From the NCBI GenBank assembly GCA_902801845.1, contig CADCJW010000002.1:555627-619626 (forward strand): DNA of 64,000 nucleotides, given 5' to 3'. Below the pieces are notes generated by a model. It did not search any database, had not been told where the DNA came from, and was given only the letters and a program-made list of their open reading frames with translations. This DNA is from an uncultured Eubacteriales bacterium (GTDB taxonomy: Bacteria > Bacillota > Clostridia > Christensenellales > CAG-138). Shown piece by piece: positions 45,248 to 54,726 of the stretch (its first letter is position 1; each line of letters opens with the position of its first letter). The position numbers were made by a program, and so were the translations under genes.

Positions 45248-46668
45248 TGCACGCCTACGCCCGCGTAGTTGTCCTCATAGAAGGTGGCGGCGTTCCGGGC
45301 CTCGTTGAGCCAGTCCTCCTGGACGGCGTCCCATTCCTCGGTCTGCCGGGCGGCCAGGGCGGCGGCGGTGAAGGTTTCCGGATCGTCGTCGAAGGACGAT
45401 GCCCCGGCGGGCAGATCGGCCAGCCGCTGTATAAGATAGAAGCTGTCCCCCACCTGAATGAGCTCGGAGATCTCCCCTTCCTGCAGGGCCACGGCGGCCT
45501 CCCAGACCTGCTGGGGCCACTCCTCGTCCTGGGCCTTGGTGTAGAAGATCACGGTGCCGTCCCGCCTGGGCTCCCCCTCGGCGTAGCCGTAGAAGCCCAT
45601 GGTCCCCTCCTCGTTGGAGTAGGTGTTGAAGAGGGTGACGAAGTCCGTGCCCTTCAGGGCGTCCGCCCGGGCCAGCTGGGCCTTGTCGCCGGACTTCTGC
45701 AGCAGATCGGCGTTGGCCGCCTGAAGCTCCTGATACCGGGCCACGATCTGGGCCTGCCTGTCCTCGTCCTGACCTCTGAGGATCAGCTTCCCGTATTCCG
45801 ATTCCAGATTGGTCATCTCCAGCTCGTTGGCGGAATAGGCGGCGCTGTCGTCCGGGTCCACGTCGAAGGTCAGCACCTGCATCCGGCCGAAGCCCTCCGG
45901 CGTGTACAGGACCGGGATCTCGCTGTCCCCCAGACGGTAGCTCTGATCCTGCTCCTTGTAGGCGGCGTAGTCCTCCTCGAAGCTCTCCTTCTGGTTGGCC
46001 GCCTCCGTCTCGAACCAGTCTCTGGCGTCCGCCTCGGTGATGGACACGCCCTTGTTGAACTCGTCCTGCAAAAGCTCGGTCAATGCGCTCTCCTCATAGG
46101 AGGCGGTCACCTCCCCCAGCCAGCGGTCGAAGGGATAGCCGAAGTACTCCTCCACGTCCTTTTCCAGGAACGCCCGGGCCTTCTCGGCCAGGGCCACCGG
46201 GTCCGCATCCTCGCCCAGCTCCTCCTTGGCCTGATCCAGATAATCCGCCGCATACTCCACCAAAAGCTCCTCCACCTGCTGGGCCACCTCTGCCCGCTTC
46301 TCCTCGGTGAGGGTCACGCCCATCTCCTTGGCCTTCCAGGGCAGGACCTTGGCCGAAAGCAGGTCCTCGATGACCATGTTCCGATACTGCCCGATCTCCT
46401 CGGCGGTGGTGGGCGCGGGCACGCCGTAGTAGCCCATGTACTCGATGACGGTGTTGTAGCTGCTGCGCACCTCCCCCACGGTGACGGTGAAGTCCCCCAG
46501 GGTGAAGGCGGGCAGCTCGTCCGCAGCGGTGTCGGTCGCGGCGCTCTGGGTCGCGGTGGGCTGGGCGTCCGCCTTATTCGCCTCCGCGGCCGGCTTCTCC
46601 TCCAAACAGCCCACCAGGCCCAGCAGCATGGCTGCGCTCAGGACCAGGGCCAAAAGCTTCTTACTCAC
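45244..46668 (-). CDS. Lipoprotein foldase-like (SurA/PrsA-type) protein
   Basis: This 474-residue secreted lipoprotein has the lipobox GLVGC (Cys21), followed by a Thr/Ala-rich linker. The next part (FTLGDFTVTVGEVRSSYNTV, then helices rich in Glu) resembles the SurA-type N-terminal chaperone domain. A parvulin-like region can be traced from LADALKGTD-like to GDSFYLIQRLAD (about 330-440). It probably helps fold exported proteins outside the membrane; whether the rotamase domain is active is unclear. It lies 39 bases after mfd in the same operon. Confidence 0.8.
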   Translation of the reverse strand: MSKKLLALVLSAAMLLGLVGCLEEKPAAEANKADAQPTATQSAATDTAADELPAFTLGDFTVTVGEVRSSYNTVIEYMGYYGVPAPTTAEEIGQYRNMVIEDLLSAKVLPWKAKEMGVTLTEEKRAEVAQQVEELLVEYAADYLDQAKEELGEDADPVALAEKARAFLEKDVEEYFGYPFDRWLGEVTASYEESALTELLQDEFNKGVSITEADARDWFETEAANQKESFEEDYAAYKEQDQSYRLGDSEIPVLYTPEGFGRMQVLTFDVDPDDSAAYSANELEMTNLESEYGKLILRGQDEDRQAQIVARYQELQAANADLLQKSGDKAQLARADALKGTDFVTLFNTYSNEEGTMGFYGYAEGEPRRDGTVIFYTKAQDEEWPQQVWEAAVALQEGEISELIQVGDSFYLIQRLADLPAGASSFDDDPETFTAAALAARQTEEWDAVQEDWLNEARNAATFYEDNYAGVGVQ

Positions 46669-46707
46669 GATTCTTGATTCCTTTCTGTTTCTCTATGCTT
46701 TGCCCCA

Positions 46708-49700
46708 TTATACCCTTTCGTCCAGCCGGTTGCAATCCGCCAGGATGGAAAGAAATTGTGGCAGTTTTTTTACGAACTCGTCCGCCGAGCGCCCCTTGAC
46801 GGCGATCTCCACCGCCGCCGGGTCCCCGGCGAGGAGCCGCGCCCCCTGTTCGTTGGAGAGGGCCAGCAACAGCTTCCCCCCGTCGGGCCGGGCGCTCCTA
46901 TCGTATTTTAGGGTGGCCCTGCCCGGCTTCACCGTCACGGACAGGAACCCGGCCCGGGCGGCCAGGTGCTTGATGAGGGAGAGCCGCATGAGCCTCTCCA
47001 CGCTCTCGGGCAAATCCCCGTACCGGTCGGTGAACTCGTCGTACATGTCGTCGAACATGGACGTATCCTCGATCTCGGCGATCCGCTTGTACATGGCCAT
47101 CCGCTGCAGCTCCCCGTTCACGAAGCCCTTGGGCACGTAGGCGTCCCCGGGGGCGTCCACCGCCGTGTCGATGAGGGGCATGGTCTCCCGGCCCGTCTCC
47201 TCGTCCACCGCCTGGCGGATGAGCTTGCAGTAGAAGTCATAGCCCACGTCCGCCAGATGCCCGTGCTGCTCCGCCCCCAAGAGGCTCCCGGCGCCCCGGA
47301 TCTCCAGATCCCGCATGGCCAGGCGGTACCCGGCCCCGAACTGGGTGAACTCCCGCACCGCCAGCAGCCGCTTTTGGGCCGCCTCGGGCAGGGACCGGCT
47401 CTGGGGCACGGTGAAGTAGGCGTAGGCGATCCGGTTCGATCGCCCCACCCGGCCCCTGAGCTGGTAGAGCTGGGCCAAACCCAGCTTGTCCGCGTCCAGG
47501 ACCACCAGGGTGTTGCAATTCGGTATGTCCACGCCGCTCTCCACGATGGTGGAGCAAAGGAGCACGTCCGCCTCGTGTCGGATGAAGGCCATCATGGCCT
47601 GCTCCAGGGCGTGCTCGTTCATCTGCCCGTGGGCCATGATGAACCTGGCCTCCGGCACCAGCTCCTGAAAATGGCTGAGAGTGCTCTCCATGCCCAGGAC
47701 CCGGTTGCTGACCAAAAAGCACTGGCCGCCCCGGGAAAGCTCCCGCCGGATGGCGACGGCGATCTGGGCGTCGGTGTACTCCACCACGTAGGTTTGCACC
47801 GGGAACCGGTTCTCCGGCGGCGTCTCGATGACGGACACGTCCCTGACCCCGGTCATGGCCATGTTCAAGGTCCTGGGAATGGGGGTGGCAGTCATGGTCA
47901 GCACGTCCACCTGGCTGCGCATGGCCTTGATCTGCTCCTTGTGGTTCACGCCGAAGCGGTGCTCCTCGTCGATGATCAAGAGCCCCAGATCCTTGAATTT
48001 CACGTCTTTCGCAAGCAGCGCGTGGGTGCCGATGACCATGTCCAGCTCCCCGCTGGCCAAAGCTTTCTTCACGCTGTCCCGCTCCTTGGGGGTCTGGAAC
48101 CGGGAGAGGCACCCCACCGTCACGGGGAAGGCGGAGAACCGCTCGGAGACGGTGGCAAAATGCTGCTGGGCCAGGATGGTGGTGGGGGCCAGCAGCGCCA
48201 CCTGCTTCCCGTCCTGGATGGCCTTGAAGGCGGCCCGGATGGCCACCTCGGTCTTGCCGTAGCCCACATCCCCGCAGAGGAGCCGATCCATGGGCCGGCG
48301 GCTCTCCATGTCCGCCTTCACCTCCCGGATGGACCTGAGCTGATCCCGGGTCTCCTCATAGGGGAAGGCGTTTTCCAGCTTCCGCTGCCAGGGCGTGTCC
48401 GGGGAGAAGGCGAAGCCCTGCAGCGACGCCCGCCTGGCGTACAGGGCCGCCAGATCCACCGCCAGCTTCTTGGCGGCGGCCCGGGCCTTTTGGACCTTCT
48501 GCTGCCACTCGCCGCCCCCCAGCTTGCTCAGGGGGGGCGCCACGTCCTCCCCCGAGGAGCCCATGTATTTCTGTATCCGGTCCAGCTGGTCCGTGGGGAT
48601 GTAGAGCCGATCGCCTCCCTTGTAGACCAAAAGCAGGTAATCCCGGGTGCTGTTCTCCACCGTGAGCTGCTCCACGCCCACGAACCGACCCACGCCGTGG
48701 GCCTCGTGGACCACGTAGTCCCCCACGGTCAGGTCGGAAAATTTGAGGCCGCTCTTTTTCTTCCGCGGCCGGGACATGCGCTTGCCGAAGAGCTCCGCCC
48801 CGGTGAGCACCATGAGCTTTTGAGCCGGGCACAAAAAGCCCCGGGGCAGGCTCTCCCGCAGGATCAGCACCTCGCCGGGCTCCACCGCCCGGTCGAGCCC
48901 GTCCGATATGGCGCATCTTAGCTCGTCCTGGAGGCTGCTGAGCAGAGCGTCGGCGCTTTCGCCCCCGTATAAAAGGGCGCTGCCGCCGGTCTGCCTGAAT
49001 CGCTTCAGCTCCCGACAAAGCTCCCCCATGTCGCCCAAATACATGGGCGCCCCCTCCAGGGTGAACTTGACCCGCATCCGGTGCTCCAGCTCCCGGCTGG
49101 TGCGGAAGAGGGCGTAGACGGCCCCCGTCCGCCGGGTGTTCAAAACGGTGTTCAGATACCCGTCCTCCCGCAGGAGCTTCGCCTGCTGGGGATGGCCCTC
49201 CTCCCGCTCCAGCATGGCGGTGACGGACTCCAAAAAGAGGGTACGGGCCGTCCGCCCCTCCTCCAGCACCCGGTCAGGCTCGATGACAAGCATCCTGCAG
49301 TCCCCGGGCAGATACTCGCCCAAAGACGCTTCCTCCTCATACAGCAGGGGCAGCAGCACGTCCGCCCCCAGGGTGGGCCTATTTTCCGCCCAATCCTCCC
49401 GCTCCCGGTCGAAGCCCGCCCTGTCCCCCAAGGCTTTCAGGGCCTTGCGGACCCGGGCCCCGGGCTGGGGCGTCTCGAAGGCCGGCGGGATCAATGCCCG
49501 ATCCGTCTGGCGGATGGACCTCTGGGTGCTCACGTCGAACCAGCGGAGCTGGTCCACCTCGTCGTCGAAGAATTCGATCCGGCAGGGCTCCTCCCCCTGG
49601 GGCGGGAACACGTCCAAAATATCGCCCCGGAGGGCCACCTGGCCCGGGCCTTCCAGCATGTCCACCCGCTCGTAGCCCGCCGCCACCAGATCGGCCAGGA

Positions 49701-50148
49701 GCTCCCGGGGGGGCAGCACGTCCCCCCGCTTCACCACCTTCAGCTGGGAGATGAAGGCTTCCGGCGGGGCCAGCCGCTCCAAAAGGGCCGCCGCGCAGGT
49801 GACGAACAGGGTGGGCACGCCCAAGGCCAGCCGGGACAGGACCCCCAGCCGCTGGCTCCGCCGCTCCGGCGCCGCCGCCTGCACGTGGACCAAAGGCAGC
49901 TCCCGGGGCAAAAAGGCCTGGACGTCCGGCCGATAGCTTTTGAGCTCGTTGAACAGGTCTACGGCCGCCGCCTCGGTGTCCAGGACCACCATCGTGGTCC
50001 CCTCCTCCGAAAGGGCGGCGAACACCGGCGCCCGGGCAGCGTCAGGCAGGGAAAAGACCGCCGCGGGGCCCCTTCCCTCCCTGAGCCCGGACAGCAGCTC
50101 GCTTACCGCCGGGTCCTGTTTCAATCGCTGGAGCAGATATTCCTTCAT
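46708..50148 (-). CDS. mfd: Transcription-repair coupling factor Mfd
   Basis: This 1146-residue DNA translocase removes RNA polymerase stalled at lesions and recruits UvrA. The N-terminal UvrB-like region is followed by the RNA-polymerase-interacting domain (VGDYVVHEAHGVGRFVGVE). The helicase core has motif I CGDVGYGKTEVA, motif II IIDEEHRFGV, TMTATPIPRTLNMA and motif VI QLRGRVGRSN. A C-terminal TRCF domain follows. The length is normal and the motifs are complete. Its start overlaps the pth stop (ATGA). Confidence 0.97.
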   Translation of the reverse strand: MKEYLLQRLKQDPAVSELLSGLREGRGPAAVFSLPDAARAPVFAALSEEGTTMVVLDTEAAAVDLFNELKSYRPDVQAFLPRELPLVHVQAAAPERRSQRLGVLSRLALGVPTLFVTCAAALLERLAPPEAFISQLKVVKRGDVLPPRELLADLVAAGYERVDMLEGPGQVALRGDILDVFPPQGEEPCRIEFFDDEVDQLRWFDVSTQRSIRQTDRALIPPAFETPQPGARVRKALKALGDRAGFDREREDWAENRPTLGADVLLPLLYEEEASLGEYLPGDCRMLVIEPDRVLEEGRTARTLFLESVTAMLEREEGHPQQAKLLREDGYLNTVLNTRRTGAVYALFRTSRELEHRMRVKFTLEGAPMYLGDMGELCRELKRFRQTGGSALLYGGESADALLSSLQDELRCAISDGLDRAVEPGEVLILRESLPRGFLCPAQKLMVLTGAELFGKRMSRPRKKKSGLKFSDLTVGDYVVHEAHGVGRFVGVEQLTVENSTRDYLLLVYKGGDRLYIPTDQLDRIQKYMGSSGEDVAPPLSKLGGGEWQQKVQKARAAAKKLAVDLAALYARRASLQGFAFSPDTPWQRKLENAFPYEETRDQLRSIREVKADMESRRPMDRLLCGDVGYGKTEVAIRAAFKAIQDGKQVALLAPTTILAQQHFATVSERFSAFPVTVGCLSRFQTPKERDSVKKALASGELDMVIGTHALLAKDVKFKDLGLLIIDEEHRFGVNHKEQIKAMRSQVDVLTMTATPIPRTLNMAMTGVRDVSVIETPPENRFPVQTYVVEYTDAQIAVAIRRELSRGGQCFLVSNRVLGMESTLSHFQELVPEARFIMAHGQMNEHALEQAMMAFIRHEADVLLCSTIVESGVDIPNCNTLVVLDADKLGLAQLYQLRGRVGRSNRIAYAYFTVPQSRSLPEAAQKRLLAVREFTQFGAGYRLAMRDLEIRGAGSLLGAEQHGHLADVGYDFYCKLIRQAVDEETGRETMPLIDTAVDAPGDAYVPKGFVNGELQRMAMYKRIAEIEDTSMFDDMYDEFTDRYGDLPESVERLMRLSLIKHLAARAGFLSVTVKPGRATLKYDRSARPDGGKLLLALSNEQGARLLAGDPAAVEIAVKGRSADEFVKKLPQFLSILADCNRLDERV

Positions 50149-50741
50149 TCTTCCGTCTGGGCTTGGCGGGGGTTCTTCTCGTGGCGCTTGTTGAATCGGC
50201 TCTGGGCCCCCTCCACGTCCCCCTTCACGATGAGCTCCGCCGCGTCCGCCGCCTTCTCGTAGGCCTCCGCCAGGGTGACCTGCTCGTCCTTGCTGGGGCG
50301 CTTCAACACATAGTCCCTTAGCTGCAGACTCATGTCCTGGCCCGCGCCGATGCGGATGCGAGGGAAGTTCTCGGAGTTCAAACAGGCGATGATGCTCTTG
50401 AGGCCGTTGTGGGTGCCCGCGGAGCCCTTGGCCCGGATGCGCAGACTCCCGCAGGGCAGATCCACGTCGTCGCAGAGGACGATGAGCTTTTCCGGGGGCA
50501 GCTTATAGAAATGCATGACCTGCTGCAGGCAGTCGCCGCTCAGGTTCATATAGGTCTGGGGCTTCACCAGGATCACCCGCTCGCCGGCGAGCTCCCCCTC
50601 GCCCAACAGGCCGGAGAACTTCTTGTCCTTGATCTTCACGCCCATGCGCTGGGCGATCACGTCCAGGGCCATGAAGCCGATATTGTGCCGGGTCTTCCGA
50701 TAACTCAGGCCCGGATTGCCCAGTCCCGCGATCACGTACAT
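50145..50741 (-). CDS. pth: Peptidyl-tRNA hydrolase
   Basis: This 198-residue enzyme frees tRNA from prematurely released peptidyl-tRNA. The family landmarks are GLGNPGLSYRKTRHNIGF, with the catalytic His at HN, then KPQTYMNLSG, VLCDDVDLPCGSLRIRAKGS and GTHNGLKSI. The length is normal. It sits between rsmG (13-base gap) and mfd (four-base overlap). Confidence 0.96.
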   Translation of the reverse strand: MYVIAGLGNPGLSYRKTRHNIGFMALDVIAQRMGVKIKDKKFSGLLGEGELAGERVILVKPQTYMNLSGDCLQQVMHFYKLPPEKLIVLCDDVDLPCGSLRIRAKGSAGTHNGLKSIIACLNSENFPRIRIGAGQDMSLQLRDYVLKRPSKDEQVTLAEAYEKAADAAELIVKGDVEGAQSRFNKRHEKNPRQAQTEE

Positions 50742-50754
50742 GGTTTTTTCTCCT

Positions 50755-51441
50755 TTACAGAGGCTTTTTATTGGGGGTCCCGGCCTTCCGGGGATACTGC
50801 TTCGGCGTGGGAGCCATCTTGTCCGCGAAGATCAGACACCGCTTGCCGAGGTCGGATGCAAGTTCCACGGTCCTGAGCTTCACGTGGAGCAAAAAGGCCG
50901 CGCTCTTGGCGTTTTGAAGCTCCTCCGCCGCGTCGCCCTTGTAGGCGATGGCGCTGCCGCCCACCTTCACGAAGGGGGTGGTGAGCTCCAGCAGCACCGG
51001 CAGATTCGCCACCGCCCGGGAGGTGGCCGCGTCGAATCGCTCCCGATAGAGCCGATCTTGGCCCAGATCCTCCGCCCGGCCGTGGACCAGCGTGGCTGTG
51101 AGGCCCAGCTCCTTCAGCAGGGCGTCCAAAAAGGTGAGCCGCTTATGCAGGCTGTCCGCCAGCGTCAGCTCCAGCTTGGGCTCCATGATGAGCAGCGGCA
51201 CCCCGGGGAACCCGGCCCCGGTGCCCACGTCGATGACCTGCATGCCCGGTTTCAGATAGGGCAGGGCCGCCAGAGAGTCCGCAAAATGCTTCTCAGCCAC
51301 CTCCACCGGGTCCGTGATGGCGGTCAGGTTCATCCGTTCGTTCCATTCGGCCAAAAGGCGCTGGTAGATCTCGAACCGGTCCAGGGCGGCCTCGTCCGCC
51401 TGGGGCAGGGCCCGTTTCAGTATATCCCGCATGTCGCTCAC
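50755..51441 (-). CDS. rsmG: 16S rRNA (guanine-N7) methyltransferase RsmG
   Basis: This 228-residue methyltransferase modifies G527 (E. coli numbering) of 16S rRNA. It has NLTAITDPVEVAEKHFADSL, the SAM site DVGTGAGFPGVPL and SRAVANLPVLLEL. Its start overlaps the mnmG stop by four bases, the conserved mnmG-rsmG order. Loss of this gene gives low-level streptomycin resistance in other bacteria. Confidence 0.95.
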   Translation of the reverse strand: MSDMRDILKRALPQADEAALDRFEIYQRLLAEWNERMNLTAITDPVEVAEKHFADSLAALPYLKPGMQVIDVGTGAGFPGVPLLIMEPKLELTLADSLHKRLTFLDALLKELGLTATLVHGRAEDLGQDRLYRERFDAATSRAVANLPVLLELTTPFVKVGGSAIAYKGDAAEELQNAKSAAFLLHVKLRTVELASDLGKRCLIFADKMAPTPKQYPRKAGTPNKKPL

Positions 51442-53330
51442 AGCATCCCCCGTTTCTGGGCCACCAGCAGCACGGACACGTCCGCCGGCGATACCCCGGA
51501 TATCCGGGACGCCTGGCCGATGTTGGCCGGCCGCACCCCGTTCAGCTTCTGCCGGGCCTCCAACCGAAGCCCCGACAGGGTATTGTAGTCAAAGTCGGCG
51601 GGCAGGGCCAAGGCTTCCAGGCTGCGCATCCGCTCCACCTCCCGCCGCTCCTTCTCGATGTAGCCGTCGTACCGGGCCATGACCTCGATCTGCTCCAGGG
51701 TTTCCCGGTCCAGGGGGTCCAAGTCCGCCCCGTAGAGGCCCAGCAGCCCCGTATAGCTGACGTTGGGCCGCTTCAAAAGCTCGAAGAGCTTCGCCCCGTC
51801 GTGGGGCACGGTCTCTCCCACGCTCTCGAGGTACGCCCGTAATTTCTCATCCGCCGGGACCCGCTTGTCCAGCCTGGCGCGGGCCTGGGCCACCTTCTCC
51901 CGCTTTCTGAGGAGCTTTTCATACCGTTCGCCCGAGATGAGCCCCGTCCGCCGGGCCTTTTCGGTCAGGCGCTCGTCCGCGTTGTCCTGGCGAAGGAGGA
52001 GCCTATACTCGCATCGGGAGGTCATCATCCGATAGGGCTCCGGGGTCCCCTTGGTGACCAGATCGTCCACCAGCACCCCCAGATAGCCCTCGTCCCTTCC
52101 TATAATAAATGGCGGTTCGCCCTTCACGTACAGGGCGGCGTTGACCCCGGCATAGAAGCCCTGGGCCGCCGCCTCCTCGTAGCCGGAGCTGCCGTTGATC
52201 TGCCCGCCCGAGAAGAGGCCCGGGATATGCTTCACCATGAGGCTCAGGTCCAGGGCCTGGGGGTCCAGGCAATCGTACTCGATGGCGTAGCCGTAGCGCA
52301 TGATCTTCGCCCGTTCCAGGCCCGGGATGGTGTGGAGCATCCCCTCCTGCACGTCGGCGGGGAGGCTGGTGCTGAGCCCCTGGACGTACATCTCCTGGGT
52401 GGTTCGGCCCTCGGGCTCGATGAAGAGCTGGTGCCGGTCCTTGTCGGCGAACTTCACCACCTTGTCTTCGATGGAGGGACAGTAGCGGGTGCCCGTGGCG
52501 TGGATGCGGCCAGCGTAGAGGGGGGACCGGTCCAGGTTATCGAGGATGATCCGATGGGTCTCCCGATTCGTATAGGTGAGGTAGCACCGATCCTGCACAA
52601 GATGGAGCTCCCCGTGGAGGAAGGAGAAGGCGGGCGTGGGCTCGTCCCCCTCCTGGACGGCCATTTTAGAAAAGTCCAAGGTGTCCCGCTTCACCCGGGG
52701 CGGGGTGCCGGTCTTGAACCGCCTGAGGGGGATGCCCAGCCGCGCCAGATTCCCCGACAGGCCGTCGCTGCGCAGCATGCCCGCGGGGCCGCTCTCCCGG
52801 ACGAATTCGCCGATGAGGATCCGGCTCTTCAGATACACCCCCGTGCAGATGACCGCCGCCCGGCAGGGGTAGCAAAAGCCCTCCGCCGTGACCACGCCCG
52901 AAACGCGGCCGCCCTCAAGCGCAAGATCCACGGCCTCGCTCTGGATCAGGGTCAGATTTTCCTCCCGTTCCAGGGCGGATTTCATCCGCTCGTGATAGCG
53001 GCGCTTGTCCATCTGGGCCCGAAGGGAGTGGACCGCGGGGCCCTTGCCCGTGTTCAGCATGCGCATCTGGATCAGAGTATCGTCGGCAGCGAGCCCCATC
53101 TCGCCCCCCATGGCGTCCAGCTCCCGGACCAGATGCCCTTTTCCGGTGCCGCCGATGGAGGGGTTGCAGGGCATCATGCCGATGCTGTCCAGATTCAGCG
53201 TGAGCAGGGCGGTTGTAAGGCCCATCCGTGACGCGGCCAGGGCCGCTTCGCAGCCCCCGTGCCCCGCGCCGATCACCACGCAGTCGAAGCGCTCCCCCAA
53301 AAGGGGCTTGGTTGTCCTTTCGTTGCTCAT
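51438..53330 (-). CDS. mnmG: tRNA uridine-34 modification enzyme MnmG
   Basis: This 630-residue FAD protein works with MnmE to build carboxymethylaminomethyl-uridine at tRNA position 34. The FAD motif is VVIGAGHGGCEAALAASRMG. GTGKGHLVRELDAMGGEMG, PRYCPSIEDK-like TRYCPSIEDKVVKF, and GLFSGGQINGSSGYEEAAAQG are conserved. The C-terminal MnmE-binding region ends with ISGVSPADVSVLLV. It heads the long operon through rsmG, pth, mfd, foldase, acyltransferase and PAP2. Confidence 0.96.
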   Translation of the reverse strand: MSNERTTKPLLGERFDCVVIGAGHGGCEAALAASRMGLTTALLTLNLDSIGMMPCNPSIGGTGKGHLVRELDAMGGEMGLAADDTLIQMRMLNTGKGPAVHSLRAQMDKRRYHERMKSALEREENLTLIQSEAVDLALEGGRVSGVVTAEGFCYPCRAAVICTGVYLKSRILIGEFVRESGPAGMLRSDGLSGNLARLGIPLRRFKTGTPPRVKRDTLDFSKMAVQEGDEPTPAFSFLHGELHLVQDRCYLTYTNRETHRIILDNLDRSPLYAGRIHATGTRYCPSIEDKVVKFADKDRHQLFIEPEGRTTQEMYVQGLSTSLPADVQEGMLHTIPGLERAKIMRYGYAIEYDCLDPQALDLSLMVKHIPGLFSGGQINGSSGYEEAAAQGFYAGVNAALYVKGEPPFIIGRDEGYLGVLVDDLVTKGTPEPYRMMTSRCEYRLLLRQDNADERLTEKARRTGLISGERYEKLLRKREKVAQARARLDKRVPADEKLRAYLESVGETVPHDGAKLFELLKRPNVSYTGLLGLYGADLDPLDRETLEQIEVMARYDGYIEKERREVERMRSLEALALPADFDYNTLSGLRLEARQKLNGVRPANIGQASRISGVSPADVSVLLVAQKRGML

Positions 53331-53353
53331 ATGCGCATACTCCTATGTATAGC

Positions 53354-53382
53354 AGTATAGCATAGACCCGTCGTTTTCACAA
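53354..53382 (-). promoter_or_regulatory. Promoter of the mnmG operon
   Basis: Read leftward, TTGTGA (53377-53382) and TATACT (53354-53359) are separated by 17 bases. The start codon of mnmG follows about 25 bases later. Confidence 0.65.
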
Positions 53383-53445
53383 TCATGGAACCGCGGATCG
53401 GCCCGTTTTTTCCTTCGCATCCTTCACGATCCGGTTTTGAAGGAA

Positions 53446-53572
53446 GTCCTGCAAAAAAAGAAATATAAAGGCGCTCGTCCTGCAAAAAGGTCGATGATGA
53501 TATATTATTTTAAGAAAAACCAGGAAAGAATGCAGGAAAAATATTGCAAATATTTCACGTATGCCTTACAAT
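53446..53572 (+). promoter_or_regulatory. Promoter region of the TAXI-TRAP operon
   Basis: TTGCAA (53544-53549) and TACAAT (53567-53572) are separated by 17 bases. A perfect inverted repeat, AAATATT (53539-53545) and AATATTT (53549-53555), overlaps the -35 and may bind a regulator. Upstream, GTCCTGCAAAAA occurs twice, at 53446 and 53477, 31 bases (about three helical turns) apart, which suggests paired activator sites. Binding proteins are not identified. Confidence 0.65.
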
Positions 53573-53628
53573 AAACCCATATTGTTGCTAAAAGGATTAG
53601 TAACAAAAAACAAAAAAGGAGAATCGCT

Positions 53629-54669
53629 ATGAAGAAACTGCTCGCCATTCTGCTGGTCCTGTGCATGGTCCTGGCCGCCGCTGCCTGCGGCAGCAAGGAA
53701 GCCGCTCCCGCCACGGACGCAAAGACCGACGCGGCGCCCGCTGCTGCCGAAGAGACTTTGAAGGACAAGGCCGCCAAGTTCGACCGGAAGAGCCAGTTCC
53801 TCACCGTCGGCACCGGCCCCACCTCCGGTATCTACTTCCCCATCGGCGGCGCCTTTGCCACCGCCCTGAAGGACTACGGCTACCAGACCTCCGCTGAGGC
53901 CACCAACGCCACCGGTCAGAACATCCAGAACATCCTCAAGGGCGACTGCGAGATCGCCATCGCCATGCAGGACGCCGTCATGCAGGCCTACACCGCCACC
54001 GGCGCCTATGAGGGCAAGGAAGCCGCTTCCGACCTGCGGGCTCTCATGCGTCTCTGGCCCAACTACGTGCAGCTGGTCACCACCGCCAACACCGGCATCA
54101 AGAGCGTGGATGACCTGCGCGGCAAGCGCGTGGGCGTGGGCGCCGCCAACTCCGGCGTGGAGATCAACGCCCGCATGATCCTGGCCGCCTACGGCATCAC
54201 CTATGACGACATCACCCCCGACTACCTCGCATACGGCGAAGCCATCGACAACATGAAGAACGGCCAGTGCGACGCGGTGTTCGTGACCTCTGGTCTTCCC
54301 AACGCCACGGTCATGGAGCTGGGCGTGAGCTACGACATGGTGGTCGTGCCCATCGACGGCGAGGGCCGTGAGAAGCTGGTCAGCGAGTACCCCTACTACG
54401 CCAAGAGCGTCATCCCCGCCAACACCTACAACAACACCGAGGATGTTGAGGGCGTCTTCGTGTACAACATCATGCTGGTCCGCAAGGATCTGCCCGACGA
54501 GATGGTCTACGATCTGCTCACCGGTATTTTCCAGAACATCGCCACCATCAAGGCGTCCCACAACGCCGCCAACAAGAACATCGACATCACCTTCGGCGTC
54601 GATGACATCCAGCTCCCGCTCCATCCCGGCGCGGAGCAGTTCTGGAAGGACAACGGCTACATCAAATAA
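53629..54669 (+). CDS. TAXI-family TRAP transporter solute-binding lipoprotein
   Basis: This 346-residue extracytoplasmic lipoprotein catches the solute for the TRAP permease encoded downstream. The lipobox is AAAC (Cys20), followed by an Ala/Asp-rich linker. The mature domain has LTVGTGPTSGIYFPIGGAFA, ATNATGQNIQNILKGDCEIA and DLRGKRVGVGAANSGVEINA, all typical of TAXI proteins. Members bind glutamate or related acids; the ligand here is unknown. AAAGGAG precedes the ATG. Codon use is strongly biased towards C-ending codons, which fits high expression. Confidence 0.93.
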   Translation: MKKLLAILLVLCMVLAAAACGSKEAAPATDAKTDAAPAAAEETLKDKAAKFDRKSQFLTVGTGPTSGIYFPIGGAFATALKDYGYQTSAEATNATGQNIQNILKGDCEIAIAMQDAVMQAYTATGAYEGKEAASDLRALMRLWPNYVQLVTTANTGIKSVDDLRGKRVGVGAANSGVEINARMILAAYGITYDDITPDYLAYGEAIDNMKNGQCDAVFVTSGLPNATVMELGVSYDMVVVPIDGEGREKLVSEYPYYAKSVIPANTYNNTEDVEGVFVYNIMLVRKDLPDEMVYDLLTGIFQNIATIKASHNAANKNIDITFGVDDIQLPLHPGAEQFWKDNGYIK

Positions 54670-54678
54670 GACAAAGTT

Positions 54679-54720
54679 CCAAAGCCCCGCGGAAGGTCTT
54701 CGTGCCTTCCGCGGCTTTGG
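54679..54720 (+). terminator. Strong intercistronic hairpin after the solute-binding gene
   Basis: CCAAAGCCCCGCGGAAGG (54679-54696) pairs with CCTTCCGCGGCTTTGG (54705-54720), with two bases bulged. It is followed by TATAGTATGG, not a T-run. It probably stabilises the upstream mRNA or partly stops transcription, so that the binding protein is made in excess over the permease. Confidence 0.75.
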
Positions 54721-54726
54721 TATAGT

